A stretch of DNA of 64,000 nucleotides, from NCBI GenBank assembly GCA_910579845.1, contig CAJTWL010000009.1, positions 27,374 through 91,373 of the forward strand, in the 5' to 3' direction. The translations under genes were made by a program, and so were the position numbers. Under the pieces are notes generated by a model that was given only the letters and a program-made list of their open reading frames with translations, did not search any database and was not told where the DNA came from. Of this stretch, positions 42,903 through 51,683 are shown piece by piece; position 1 is the first letter of the stretch, and every line of letters starts with the position of its first letter. Source of the DNA: an uncultured Muribaculaceae bacterium (GTDB lineage Bacteria > Bacteroidota > Bacteroidia > Bacteroidales > Muribaculaceae).

Positions 42903-44099
42903 ATGTCAGATATAAAATCAGAAATACCTGCTGAAGTAACAGCGGCAAAACAGCGCTTCTCGATAATCGGCAACTCATCGGTGCTGATCAGGGCGATAGA
43001 ACGAGCAATCCGCGTAGCTCCCATAGATCTCTCTGTGCTGATAACGGGAGAAAGCGGTTCCGGTAAAGAATTCTTCCCAAAGATTATTCACCAGTTTGGC
43101 GCCCGCAAACACAAAAAATACATCGCTGTCAATTGCGGAGCTATTCCGGAAGGCACTATCGACAGCGAGTTGTTCGGTCATGAAAAAGGATCGTTCACAG
43201 GAGCCATATCCTCCAGAAAAGGTTATTTTGAAGAAGCGGACGGCGGCACAATCTTTCTTGACGAGGTAGCTGAACTGCCTCTTACCACTCAGGCAAGATT
43301 ACTGCGTGTGTTGGAAACGGGTGAGTTTCTTAAAGTTGGCTCCTCCTCAGTACTAAAAACCGACATACGCATCGTGGCGGCCACAAATGTGAATTTGCTC
43401 AAAGCCGTAGAAAACGGGAAATTCCGTGAAGATCTTTATTACCGATTGTCTACAATAAGAATAGATGTGCCTAATCTACACGACCGTGGAGATGATATAT
43501 CGCTTCTTGCACGCAAATTCGCATCGGACTTTTCCGAGAAATATCTTACCTCCCCAATAAGTTTTTCAGAAGATGCGATGCGCGCCATGAAACTATACCG
43601 ATGGCCGGGGAATGTCCGTCAATTGAAGAATTTTGTAGAACAGTTTGCACTGTTCAGTGCTGGGAAAGAGATATCCCGTCCAGACATCATAGAAGCGCTT
43701 CCTCTTGACCGTTCAGTCAATTCCACGCCGGCTCTTGCTGCCGGCAAACCGCACAATTATGAGACTGAGCGCGAAATGCTGTGGCAGCTTATGCTTTCGC
43801 TAAAGGCTGAACTCGCAGAACTGAAATCAAGAATCATGACAACCCATGACAGTTCTCCTATTCACCCGACACATACATCGGGATCGCTTATAAAATATCC
43901 GGTTGAGGATCTTTTGGGTGTCACCACTGCTGTAGGCGAATATCCCGCAGCCACAGGCAATACGCTGGAGGACTCGGAACGAGAAGCTATAATCGCATCA
44001 CTTCAACGAAATAACGGAAACAAAAAACGGGCAGCCGAGGAACTGGGCATATCACTCCGCACATTGTACCGTAAAATTCAAGATTTTAATATTGAATGA
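42903..44099 (+). CDS. Sigma-54-dependent transcriptional activator without receiver domain
   Basis: AAA+ enhancer-binding protein, 398 residues. The central domain has Walker A GESGSGKE near residue 50, the sigma-54-contacting GAFTGA loop as GSFTGAIS, Walker B GGTIFLDEV, and the arginine-finger region. The C-terminus ends in a Fis-type helix-turn-helix (NKKRAAEELGISLRTLYRKI). The N-terminus has only about 20 residues before the AAA+ domain, so there is no phospho-acceptor receiver and the control mode is unknown. Its stop overlaps lptE by 4 bp. Such a regulator embedded in the lptE operon is frequent in Bacteroidetes. Confidence 0.9.
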   Translation: MSDIKSEIPAEVTAAKQRFSIIGNSSVLIRAIERAIRVAPIDLSVLITGESGSGKEFFPKIIHQFGARKHKKYIAVNCGAIPEGTIDSELFGHEKGSFTGAISSRKGYFEEADGGTIFLDEVAELPLTTQARLLRVLETGEFLKVGSSSVLKTDIRIVAATNVNLLKAVENGKFREDLYYRLSTIRIDVPNLHDRGDDISLLARKFASDFSEKYLTSPISFSEDAMRAMKLYRWPGNVRQLKNFVEQFALFSAGKEISRPDIIEALPLDRSVNSTPALAAGKPHNYETEREMLWQLMLSLKAELAELKSRIMTTHDSSPIHPTHTSGSLIKYPVEDLLGVTTAVGEYPAATGNTLEDSEREAIIASLQRNNGNKKRAAEELGISLRTLYRKIQDFNIE

Positions 44100-44617
44100 A
44101 ATTTTTTAAGATTCTTAAAACCTTCTTCTTTCTTATCCCTGTGACGTTTATCCTACAGGGATGTACCATCTCTTACCGTTTCAACGGATCAGCTATCAAT
44201 TATGATATATACCACACAATTGACATAACTGATTTCCCTATTCGCGCAGCTTTGGTATATCCTCCTCTACAGCAGACTTTTGAAAACAAATTACTTGACT
44301 ATGTCACACGACAGACAAAGTTACAGGAAATAGACGGACCTGCTGATATCGAGATGAGCGGGGAAATAACAGGATACTCCCTCTCCCCCCAGTCAGTCGG
44401 TTCTGATGCATATGCTACAGAAACACGACTTACAATATCAGTCCGGGTGAAATATGTAGACAACAAGAATCCGGCCAACAATATTGACCAGACATTCACC
44501 GCCTACCGGCAGTTCTCTTCCTCTCTGATGCTTACCGACGTCCAGGATGACTTATGTAACCAAATTAGCGAAGAACTTGTAAATCTCATCTTTAACGCCA
44601 CACTCGGAAACTGGTAA
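44096..44617 (+). CDS. lptE: LptE-family LPS-assembly lipoprotein
   Basis: Outer-membrane lipoprotein that plugs the LptD translocon and helps insert LPS; 173 residues. The signal peptide ends in the lipobox LQGC with lipidation at Cys23, followed by TISYRFNGSAINYD, which is characteristic of the Bacteroidetes LptE group. A conserved core has a central amphipathic helix (FENKLLDYVTRQTKL) and strands in the C-terminal half. Coupled to the sigma-54 activator gene; the next gene is 44 bp downstream. Confidence 0.85.
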   Translation: MKFFKILKTFFFLIPVTFILQGCTISYRFNGSAINYDIYHTIDITDFPIRAALVYPPLQQTFENKLLDYVTRQTKLQEIDGPADIEMSGEITGYSLSPQSVGSDAYATETRLTISVRVKYVDNKNPANNIDQTFTAYRQFSSSLMLTDVQDDLCNQISEELVNLIFNATLGNW

Positions 44618-44661
44618 TAACTGTATCACTTAAGATAACAACAAGCACGAAAAGTTTAGAA

Positions 44662-45258
44662 ATGAACAAATATCCCTACTATATCATTCCAGACATTGAG
44701 GATTACCGCAAGGCAACAAGAGACGAGAAGAGGTGTCTGGCTCGCAAAATAGCTGTAGCCATCGGTGATCCGGCAGCCTTACGTGCCGTTTTGGGTATCA
44801 GTCCCGAGGAATTTGCGAGTTTTTATCCGGATATGAATCTTCCGGAACCGACCACTGACGAAACAATCGATACATTTATAGAAAATTTTGGAGATCCCGT
44901 CATAAAGGATATTGATGAACTGGAACAGATTATGACTCCGGCACCATCCTACGACATCAGTGACCTTGAAGCGTTGCCTGAGCTTACGAAAAGAGATGCA
45001 GACCTGTCATCCATTCCTACGATCGACATACCGACAAATAAGACACCTGATACTCCAAATGAAACAGCAGATTCACATGAAAATATTGATGAAAGTTTAG
45101 AGGAAAGCTTACGTAAATCAGTCAAAAACGGCAATTATCAACGTGCGTTGGAAATTATTACCGAGATTAGTTTGAATAATCCGAAAAAAAGTATTTACTT
45201 TGCAGACCAAATGCGTTTCTTAAAGAAACTTATAGAACTAAAATCAAATAAAAACTAA
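44662..45258 (+). CDS. Uncharacterised TPR-like protein upstream of secG
   Basis: I do not recognise a named family for this 198-residue protein. There is no signal peptide. The first 60 residues are helical (RKATRDEKRCLARKIAVAIGD), the middle 70 are acidic and Pro/Asp-rich, probably disordered. The last 50 (SLRKSVKNGNYQRALEIITEISLNNPKKS) look like one TPR-type helix pair. It lies between lptE and secG, 3 bp before secG, and so is probably co-translated with it. A protein-protein adaptor role is a guess from the TPR-like end. Confidence 0.6.
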   Translation: MNKYPYYIIPDIEDYRKATRDEKRCLARKIAVAIGDPAALRAVLGISPEEFASFYPDMNLPEPTTDETIDTFIENFGDPVIKDIDELEQIMTPAPSYDISDLEALPELTKRDADLSSIPTIDIPTNKTPDTPNETADSHENIDESLEESLRKSVKNGNYQRALEIITEISLNNPKKSIYFADQMRFLKKLIELKSNKN

Positions 45259-45261
45259 GAT

Positions 45262-45576
45262 ATGTACATCTTTTTAAGCATTCTTATCGTAATTGCATCT
45301 TTGCTCCTTATCGGTGCTGTGTTGATCCAGAAATCTAAAGGAGGCGGACTTGCTTCCGATTATTCAAGCGGAAACCAGTATTTAGGATACCGCAAAACTA
45401 CTGACTTTATAGAAAAAGCGACCTGGACTTTGGCTATCTTCATCTGCCTTGTCAGCATTTGCGCTTCTTTCTCTGTAAAAACTCCTACAAATGTTTCAAG
45501 CATTCAGAATGCGGCTCCGGCTCCCAACTCTGCAGCTCCGGCTCCTGTAAACCAGCTGCCTAACGGAGGTAAGTAA
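45262..45576 (+). CDS. secG: Preprotein translocase subunit SecG
   Basis: Accessory subunit of the SecYEG channel, 104 residues. Two transmembrane helices (residues 1-20 and about 52-72) flank the conserved cytoplasmic loop LIQKSKGGGLASDYSSG. The C-terminal tail is Ala/Pro-rich (APAPNSAAPAP) as often seen in Bacteroidetes. It is the last gene of the plus-strand operon and is followed by a bidirectional terminator. Confidence 0.93.
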   Translation: MYIFLSILIVIASLLLIGAVLIQKSKGGGLASDYSSGNQYLGYRKTTDFIEKATWTLAIFICLVSICASFSVKTPTNVSSIQNAAPAPNSAAPAPVNQLPNGGK

Positions 45577-45602
45577 TAACCGGTATCGTTATAAAATATA
45601 AC

Positions 45603-45632
45603 GGGCTTCAATCTCAAGTGAGACTGAAGCCC
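45603..45632. terminator. Bidirectional terminator between secG and nadK
   Basis: GGGCTTCA pairs with TGAAGCCC, enclosing CTCA/GTGAG inner pairs. It sits 26 bp after secG and 9 bp before the stop of the convergent nadK. T-rich sequence is weak on both strands. Confidence 0.65.
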
Positions 45633-45641
45633 TATCTGTTA

Positions 45642-46508
45642 TTATTTGCCCCAAAAAAGTTTATTACGAAGTAATTCCGAAAAGTTTGCGGCAGGGCGGC
45701 GCAAGACTGTTATAGCATAAGGAGCTTTAGTGACAGTTACTTCATCCACACCGCTTTCTATTGCGAAATCTCTTCCGTCAAGACTGACCCGTATTGTTTT
45801 CCCACGTGATTCTGCACGAAATTTCAACGTTGAATCGGCAGAAACCACCAACGGACGCATGGTAAGAGAGTGTGGAGCTATCGGACTTATCACAAAACAT
45901 TGAAGTGTGGGTTGAAGAATAGGACCTCCTATCGAAAGATTATAAGCAGTACTTCCGGTAGGAGTTGACACCACAAGACCATCGGCAAGATAATCCGCAA
46001 GAAAATGTCCGTCAATCCCCGCATGAATACATACCATAGAAGCATTCTCACCACGCCGCACTACCACCTCATTCAATGCATAAGGAAGGAAACCATCCGG
46101 CATTGCTCCGCATTTTACTTCAAGCAATGTCCTGATTTCACGTTTTCCTAAATCGTTAAGAATCACATCAGCAAGTTCATCAACCTCTCCCAGATAATAG
46201 CTTGCCATAAATCCGAGATGTCCGGTATTAATACCCAGTATAGGCACTCCTCCTGCTCCAACCCATTCGGCAGCCCTCAGAAAAGTACCGTCTCCGCCTA
46301 TACTTATGACACATTCGACATCAGCGGGAACATCACCGGCAATATGGACATTATCAGAGAAATGCAAATTACCGCCCTTCAGATAGTCGAAAAAACGATC
46401 CTTTATCCAGATCTCGAATCCCCTTGAATCAAGTTTCTGAAAAAAACATTGTAATTCCTCAAGGTATCCGTCTTGATGCCGGTTGCCATATATCGCTATC
46501 TTATTCAT
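45642..46508 (-). CDS. nadK: NAD kinase
   Basis: Phosphorylates NAD to NADP, 288 residues. The diagnostic motifs are ISIGGDGTFLRAAEWVG (GGDG), NTGHLGFMASY, and the NE-containing/NAD-binding block STPTGSTAYNLSIGGPIL, followed by TMRPLVVSAD. It is cytoplasmic. The upstream CBS-domain gene ends 48 bp before its start on the same strand, so the two may form an operon. Length and motif order are normal. Confidence 0.96.
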   Translation of the reverse strand: MNKIAIYGNRHQDGYLEELQCFFQKLDSRGFEIWIKDRFFDYLKGGNLHFSDNVHIAGDVPADVECVISIGGDGTFLRAAEWVGAGGVPILGINTGHLGFMASYYLGEVDELADVILNDLGKREIRTLLEVKCGAMPDGFLPYALNEVVVRRGENASMVCIHAGIDGHFLADYLADGLVVSTPTGSTAYNLSIGGPILQPTLQCFVISPIAPHSLTMRPLVVSADSTLKFRAESRGKTIRVSLDGRDFAIESGVDEVTVTKAPYAITVLRRPAANFSELLRNKLFWGK

Positions 46509-46556
46509 TATCTACCGGATTAAAAGCTGATTGTTTACAAGAGTAAGCAACATTTG

Positions 46557-47063
46557 TCATACACCCAGAAGGGTGTTAAGTTCAAGTAAGCGTAACGCCG
46601 TTGTCTCGGCATCACGATAACTCTTACCATACGCTGCTATGACCTCATACCCGTATCTTTCAAGACTATGTATAACAGTACTCGGATCATCACGCCTGAC
46701 ACGCATATTAACCTCCACCATACCCCCTTCGGCAGGAGAAGTCCAAAGATCCACAAGATGCGCATCTGCGTCCTCCACGGCCATTGCAATACGCGAAGCA
46801 CTGTAATCACCCGGAGCACACCGCATTGTCACCACACTGCTGTCATCGCGGGCACTGATCAGACTTCCCAATCCTTGCAACATCGATTGCGCGTCTATAA
46901 TACCGATATGGTCTTCTCCATCCTTGACTCCAAGCCGCCCATCCCCGGAGTCCAGCAACAGAGGCAAGACATCGACCAAAGGCATATTCCCATCTACCTC
47001 GCGGGAATATGCATTTGTCTGCGCCGGGAGACCAACCGTCATTATCTCTTTTGCTGTTTTCAT
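46557..47063 (-). CDS. CBS-domain protein
   Basis: A 168-residue cytoplasmic protein with a CBS pair-like N-terminal region (AKEIMTVGLPAQTNAYS, then GRLGVKDGEDHIGIIDAQSML) and a C-terminal ACT-like ferredoxin fold (MVEVNMRVRRDDPSTVIHSLERYGYEVIAAYG). Such proteins bind adenine nucleotides and regulate partners; no partner is fused here. I start at the ATG at 47063, which has AAAAGG upstream, rather than the TTG at 47075. It precedes nadK on the same strand, where an adenylate sensor would make sense, but this is inference. Confidence 0.75.
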   Translation of the reverse strand: MKTAKEIMTVGLPAQTNAYSREVDGNMPLVDVLPLLLDSGDGRLGVKDGEDHIGIIDAQSMLQGLGSLISARDDSSVVTMRCAPGDYSASRIAMAVEDADAHLVDLWTSPAEGGMVEVNMRVRRDDPSTVIHSLERYGYEVIAAYGKSYRDAETTALRLLELNTLLGV

Positions 47064-47111
47064 CCTTTTAATCAAAAATTTTTCCTAATTTTGTAATTAG
47101 GATATATTATT

Positions 47112-47301
47112 TTAAGTAAGTGTTCAGATTAAATTTATGCATAAAACGAAGTAGTTTTTGAGATGCTTCCAGCACGGAGGGATGGAGAATATTAATATAT
47201 TCGACTGACCGACAAGCTGAAAACAGCCAAAAAGAACGAGTTTGAGGCATAAAAGATTTTTAAAGCTACCTACTCTCGGTTTAATTTGTACACTTACTTA
47301 A
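47112..47301 (+). repeat. TIR element copy F (type 1 ends)
   Basis: A 190-bp element in the 326-bp divergent gap between the CBS-domain gene and pdxJ. The ends are TTAAGTAAGTGTTCAGATTA and, reversed, TTAAGTAAGTGTACAAATTA. The core has CGGAGGGATGGAG, apical hairpin GAATAT-TAAT-ATATTC, GACTGACCGAC, and outer TTTTTG/CAAAAA pairing. The hairpin sequence is entirely different from other copies but still fully paired. Confidence 0.83.
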
Positions 47302-47389
47302 CAAAGCTTTTTTTGTTTTGTTATCTTTTTAGGAGCTTTGCTTATATCGCAAAGTTACAAATAATATGCCAAACATTAAAATATGACTG

Positions 47390-48103
47390 ATGACACGTTT
47401 AAGCGTTAACATAAACAAGGTTGCGACATTGCGTAATGCACGTGGTGAGAATAATCCGGATGTTGAGAAATTCGCTGCAGACTGCGAGGTTTTCGGTGCC
47501 CAGGGAATAACAGTCCACCCGCGTCCGGATGAACGCCATATCACCCATAGGGATGTGGCGTTACTAAAAGAGATTGTCACAACTGAATATAACATTGAAG
47601 GATATCCTTCCGAGGATTTTATGAAACTTGTGATCAATACAAAACCGACACAGGTTACTCTTGTTCCTGACGCTCCGGATCAGCTTACTTCCAATACAGG
47701 GTGGAATGTGTCAGAAAACGCGGATTTTCTTACAAATATAATCAAACGCCTTCGTATGGCTGGCATACGCGTTTCTCTATTTGTCGATGCCGACCCTATG
47801 CAAGTCTGTGCGGCGGCAAATATCGGTACAGATCGTGTAGAACTATATACAAAACCTTATGCGGATCTGTTTCCGCAAGATCCGCATACTGCAATAGCCC
47901 CATACATAGAAGCGGCAAAAGAGGCAAAAAAATGTGGTATCGGTCTGAATGCAGGTCATGACCTCAATCTGCAGAATCTTGAATATTTTCATAAACAGAT
48001 GCCGCTACTTGACGAAGTAAGTATTGGACACGCACTCATATCCGACGCATTGTACCTCGGAATCGAAAAAACAATCCGGAAATATCTGGAATGTCTTTGC
48101 TGA
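47390..48103 (+). CDS. pdxJ: Pyridoxine 5'-phosphate synthase
   Basis: Condenses deoxyxylulose 5-phosphate with 1-amino-acetone 3-phosphate in the DXP-dependent vitamin B6 pathway; 237 residues, the usual size. Conserved segments are LSVNINKVATLRNARG, GITVHPRPDERHI (catalytic His and phosphate contacts), VTLVPD, VSLFVDADP, VELYTKPYA and LNAGHDLNLQNL. It is the first plus-strand gene after element F, and a proton-channel gene follows 43 bp downstream. Confidence 0.96.
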   Translation: MTRLSVNINKVATLRNARGENNPDVEKFAADCEVFGAQGITVHPRPDERHITHRDVALLKEIVTTEYNIEGYPSEDFMKLVINTKPTQVTLVPDAPDQLTSNTGWNVSENADFLTNIIKRLRMAGIRVSLFVDADPMQVCAAANIGTDRVELYTKPYADLFPQDPHTAIAPYIEAAKEAKKCGIGLNAGHDLNLQNLEYFHKQMPLLDEVSIGHALISDALYLGIEKTIRKYLECLC

Positions 48104-48146
48104 GAACTTACAACTGATTTTCCACTTTAATATAATATAATAGCTC

Positions 48147-48776
48147 ATGACCCAACAAACCCTTTCTTTCTGGTCTTTGATTATGGACGGCGGATACATA
48201 ATGATCCCCCTTGCATTGCTTTTAATTCTAACTGTCTATGTCTTCACCGAACGCACTCTGGCTATAAATCGCGCATGTAAAGAAGACAAGACATTTATGG
48301 ACCGCATCCGCGACTATGTCCATGAAGGAGACATACAATCGGCATTCAATTTATGCAAACGCACCGACACTCCCTATTCCAGACTCATACAGAAAGGCTT
48401 GTCAAGAATAGGCAGACCAATGAACGATGTGCTTGTAGCCATCGAGAACACCGGAAACATCGAGGTAGCCAACCTTGGAAAGGGGTTCCCTATTCTTTCC
48501 ACCACAGCGGCAGGTGCTCCGATGCTGGGATTTCTCGGCACTGTTGTCGGAATGATACAGGCGTTCTTCTCTCTTGCAAGCGCAGGAACATCTGCGAACA
48601 TAATTGTTCTTTCCAGTGGAATATATCAGGCATTGGTCACAACAGTTGCGGGTCTTGTAGTCGGAATCCTCGCCCTTTTTGCATACAACTACCTTGTAGC
48701 CCGCGTAAACAGAGTAATGAATTCTCTCGAGACAAAAACTATGGAATTCATGGATCTTCTTAACGAACCTGTCTGA
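48147..48776 (+). CDS. exbB: ExbB/TolQ/MotA-family proton channel
   Basis: Inner-membrane proton-channel subunit of the TonB energising complex, 209 residues. Three hydrophobic helices are visible: near residues 12-32 (GGYIMIPLALLLILTVYVF), about 110-130 and about 155-180. The GAPMLGFLGTVVGMIQAF segment and the Thr in the third helix are typical. It is followed at 5 bp by exbD and then tonB, so this is a full ExbB-ExbD-TonB cassette, needed in Bacteroidetes for SusCD-type uptake. The ExbB call over TolQ relies on the adjacent TonB-like gene. Confidence 0.9.
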   Translation: MTQQTLSFWSLIMDGGYIMIPLALLLILTVYVFTERTLAINRACKEDKTFMDRIRDYVHEGDIQSAFNLCKRTDTPYSRLIQKGLSRIGRPMNDVLVAIENTGNIEVANLGKGFPILSTTAAGAPMLGFLGTVVGMIQAFFSLASAGTSANIIVLSSGIYQALVTTVAGLVVGILALFAYNYLVARVNRVMNSLETKTMEFMDLLNEPV

Positions 48777-48781
48777 TCCAT

Positions 48782-49243
48782 ATGGCACTGAAAAAAAATT
48801 TCCAATCACTTGAGACTTTCTCCATGTCTTCGATGACGGATGTTATCTTCCTTCTGCTCATCTTCTTCATGGTGACATCCACAATAATCTTTCCGGCTGC
48901 CATAGACGTGAATCTACCCGAAAGCAGCGAACAGACATCCCTTAAACCTGTAACAGAAGTATATGTGGATTCCGATGAGAAAATATATATCGTTGAAGAC
49001 CGCAATGATTCCACTCACATGCTCTCCGCACCTGTGGAAGTCAAGCTCACTGATCTTTCAACCCGTCTGGCAAAAATTCAGGCCTCGGATTCGACACGTG
49101 CCGTCGCACTCTACGCTGACAGTGTTGTAAATTACGGACATGTTGTAGATATTCTTGATATGGCGGCTAAGATTAAACTGAAAATGGTGCTTGCCACTCA
49201 TGCAAAATCACCGGATACGACAACCCAGCCGACACCGCAATGA
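48782..49243 (+). CDS. exbD: ExbD/TolR-family protein
   Basis: Partner of the ExbB channel, 153 residues with a single N-terminal transmembrane helix. The conserved membrane Asp for proton transfer is in SMTDVIFLLLIFFMV near residue 20. The periplasmic domain follows with VNLPESSEQ, IYIVED and a C-terminal Thr/Pro tail. The stop overlaps the start of the TonB-like gene. The family does not allow ExbD to be separated from TolR by motif alone. Confidence 0.9.
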   Translation: MALKKNFQSLETFSMSSMTDVIFLLLIFFMVTSTIIFPAAIDVNLPESSEQTSLKPVTEVYVDSDEKIYIVEDRNDSTHMLSAPVEVKLTDLSTRLAKIQASDSTRAVALYADSVVNYGHVVDILDMAAKIKLKMVLATHAKSPDTTTQPTPQ

Positions 49244-49986
49244 GTTTCCCGCAGAATAAAAAAGATTCAGCAATCGCAGCGACAGTGACATTCTTTGTCG
49301 TGCTCACAATCCTGCTCGTACTTTTCTTTACGGGTATCTCATACAATGCGCCTCAGCAACTTGCACAGGACTCAACTCCGGAACTGATGGTTGAAGAGGA
49401 GACATTTCTTGAGCCGGAAATCCTCAAGGACCTCGGAGAAGAAAACGCAGTAAACAATGACGCGCCGGCAAAAGCATTCCAAGGTGAACCGGATCCGGAT
49501 CCGAAAGAGAATGTAAAGATTGTGGAACCTGGAAAAAATTCCAAGCCGGCTCCGCCAACCCCTAAACTTGTATCCACTAAAAAAGAGAGTCCGGTCAAGA
49601 CCACAGAACCATCTGCCACAGAGGAGGAACGTAAGCGCGTCACATCTGCCATGGCAAAAGGTTTTGTCGGTCGCAACGGCAATACACAAGGTAGCAGTGG
49701 ATCTGATGGGGCAGGTGAGAACGGAATAGGAATTGTCGGCAATGCCTCAGGAAGGACATTCAAAGGATGCCCGAAACCGGACGTGACACTACGCCATAAA
49801 ACCACAGTGAAAGTCTCGGTAGTAATCGATTCCGAAGGCAAAGTAATCTCAGCCTCAGCTTCAGGAGCGGCTTCAGCTTCAATTCGCTCGGCATGCGAAC
49901 GCGCCGCACGTCAGGCACGATGGTCTGAAAAGAAAGGTACCGGCGAAACCCGAGGCACCCTTACCTTTACGATTACGCCAAGATAG
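49240..49986 (+). CDS. tonB: TonB-like energy transducer
   Basis: Periplasm-spanning transducer of 248 residues. One transmembrane helix near residues 12-33 (VTFFVVLTILLVLFFTG) anchors it; a long Pro/Glu/Lys-rich linker (DPDPKENVK, PAPPTPK) spans the periplasm. The C-terminal 75 residues form a TonB_C-like domain (VKVSVVIDSEGKVISASASG, then ARQARWSEK). The terminal fold is a TonB variant rather than the E. coli type. Co-transcribed with exbB and exbD and closed by a strong terminator. Confidence 0.85.
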   Translation: MSFPQNKKDSAIAATVTFFVVLTILLVLFFTGISYNAPQQLAQDSTPELMVEEETFLEPEILKDLGEENAVNNDAPAKAFQGEPDPDPKENVKIVEPGKNSKPAPPTPKLVSTKKESPVKTTEPSATEEERKRVTSAMAKGFVGRNGNTQGSSGSDGAGENGIGIVGNASGRTFKGCPKPDVTLRHKTTVKVSVVIDSEGKVISASASGAASASIRSACERAARQARWSEKKGTGETRGTLTFTITPR

Positions 49987-50012
49987 GCTTAGGTTTTAGG
50001 CAAATATCAAAA

Positions 50013-50040
50013 AGCGCCTGAGGGATCACCCTCGGGCGCT
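50013..50040. terminator. Terminator between tonB and the CoA-transferase gene
   Basis: AGCGCCTGAGGG pairs with CCCTCGGGCGCT around ATCA, with one wobble. A-rich sequence precedes it, giving a T-tract on the minus strand, so it may end both convergent transcripts. Confidence 0.8.
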
Positions 50041-50082
50041 AATCGGTTTTATAAGCTTTGTTTTATTGAGATATTTCTATTT

Positions 50083-51576
50083 TTATGCAAATTTTGAGAA
50101 ATCAGCCTGCAGCATGTCTCCTTTCTCGATAAACGCTTCATGCAGCGCGAAAGCAGAATGCAATGTATGGGGTGTATGACCACCCTTGGAAAGTTTCAGA
50201 TAATCCCACATCAGTTCTTTGTACATGGGGTGTACGCAGTTTTCGATAATTGTCTCTGCACGCTGACGTGGATCTTTTCCACGCAAATCTGCAATACCCT
50301 GCTCTGTGGCGATGATCTTGACAGAGTGCTCGCTATGATCAACATGCGATACCATAGGTACAATTGTGGAAATCTTTCCGCCCTTCTGTATTGACGGACA
50401 AGAGAAAATTGAAAGATATGCGTTGCGGCAGAAGTCGCCTGAGCCACCGATACCGTTCATCATCTTTGTTCCAAGCACATGGGTAGAGTTTACATTTCCG
50501 AAGATATCAGCTTCAAGTGCCGTATTCATTGCAATCAGACCAAGTCTGCGAACTACCTCGGGACTGTTTGATATTTCGCCGGGACGCATCAGCACTTTTC
50601 CACGGAAGAAATCGATATTTTCCATAAAGCGCAACATAGCGTCATCAGAGAATGTCAATGCGCATGTTGACGCGAATGTACATTTACCCTCCTGCATAAG
50701 ATCCATTACAGCATCCTGTATAACCTCTGTGTACATTTGGAAATGAGGTATCTCGGGATTTTCTCCAAGACCATAAAGCACTGCATTGGCTACGTTACCT
50801 ACACCGCTCTGGATCGGGAGGAATTCTTTGGGCACTCTGCCCTCGCGAAGCTGCGAAGCAAGGAAATTACAGATATTCTCACCAATCTTATGGCTTATCT
50901 CGTCAGGTGCTGTGAAAGGCTTGATGCTCTCAGAAGCATTGGATGGAACGATACCGACAATTTTCTTAGGATCAATCTTAAGAACAGGACTTCCTATTCT
51001 GTCGGTAGGTTTATAGATTGGAATTTCACGACGATGAGGAGGATCCAATGGGACATAATTGTCATGGAATCCACGGAATGAGTTCTTGTAATATGAAGAG
51101 TATTCGATAATAACCTTCTTTGCCATATTGGCGATAGTGGGCGTCATACCCAAACCTGCGCCAAGCACTACCTCCCCATTGGGACTCATTTCTGTAACCT
51201 CTATGACGGCAACATCAATATCTCCGTAGAAACCATAACGCATATCTTGTGCGAGATGACTTAGATGCTGATCGAAATAGTGGATACCGCCGCCATTGAT
51301 CGATTTACGCATATCCCCGTGGCTCTGGTAAGGTGTACGCGCATTGATAGCGTCCGCACGCGACAGTTCCCCATCTACATGGTCGTTTGTAGACGCTCCA
51401 CTGAAGATGTTGATCTTAAATGGTTTGCCCTCGGCATGAAGTTTTTTTGCACGTTCTGCCAAAGCTACTGTCACCACCTTCGGAGTACCGGAAGCTGTAA
51501 ATCCTGAAAAGGCTACATTGTCTCCGTTCTTGATATAACTTGCGGCTTCCTCTGCCGTAATGAATGGGATGCTCAT
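50083..51576 (-). CDS. Acetyl-CoA hydrolase/transferase family CoA-transferase
   Basis: Class I CoA-transferase of 497 residues, most likely exchanging CoA between succinyl-CoA and acetate or propionate during fermentation. Family segments are VAFSGFTASGTPKVV at the N-terminus, GLGMTPTIANMAKKVIIEYS, LQSGVGNVANAVLYGL (as PIQSGVGNVAN), and GIGGSGDFCRNAYLSIF with ATEQGIADLRGKDPRQRAE near the end. Catalytic Glu location was not pinpointed. It is monocistronic and convergent with the tonB operon. Succinate versus other acyl specificity is unresolved. Confidence 0.9.
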   Translation of the reverse strand: MSIPFITAEEAASYIKNGDNVAFSGFTASGTPKVVTVALAERAKKLHAEGKPFKINIFSGASTNDHVDGELSRADAINARTPYQSHGDMRKSINGGGIHYFDQHLSHLAQDMRYGFYGDIDVAVIEVTEMSPNGEVVLGAGLGMTPTIANMAKKVIIEYSSYYKNSFRGFHDNYVPLDPPHRREIPIYKPTDRIGSPVLKIDPKKIVGIVPSNASESIKPFTAPDEISHKIGENICNFLASQLREGRVPKEFLPIQSGVGNVANAVLYGLGENPEIPHFQMYTEVIQDAVMDLMQEGKCTFASTCALTFSDDAMLRFMENIDFFRGKVLMRPGEISNSPEVVRRLGLIAMNTALEADIFGNVNSTHVLGTKMMNGIGGSGDFCRNAYLSIFSCPSIQKGGKISTIVPMVSHVDHSEHSVKIIATEQGIADLRGKDPRQRAETIIENCVHPMYKELMWDYLKLSKGGHTPHTLHSAFALHEAFIEKGDMLQADFSKFA

Positions 51577-51634
51577 TTCTTGATGTTTTAGATCTATTTA
51601 AATGGTATTAGTTGTCCGTTTATACTCTATAAAG

Positions 51635-51665
51635 TTGTTTAAACAACTTCATTTTTTTAATTTTG
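51635..51665 (+). promoter_or_regulatory. Promoter of miaB
   Basis: TTG at 51635-51637 and TAATTTTG at 51658-51665, spacer 20 bp. The start codon at 51684 is only 18 bp beyond the -7 box, giving a very short leader. GTTGTTTAAACAAC around the -33 element is a perfect palindrome that could be an operator. Confidence 0.7.
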
Positions 51666-51683
51666 CACAAAAATAATAAATTT

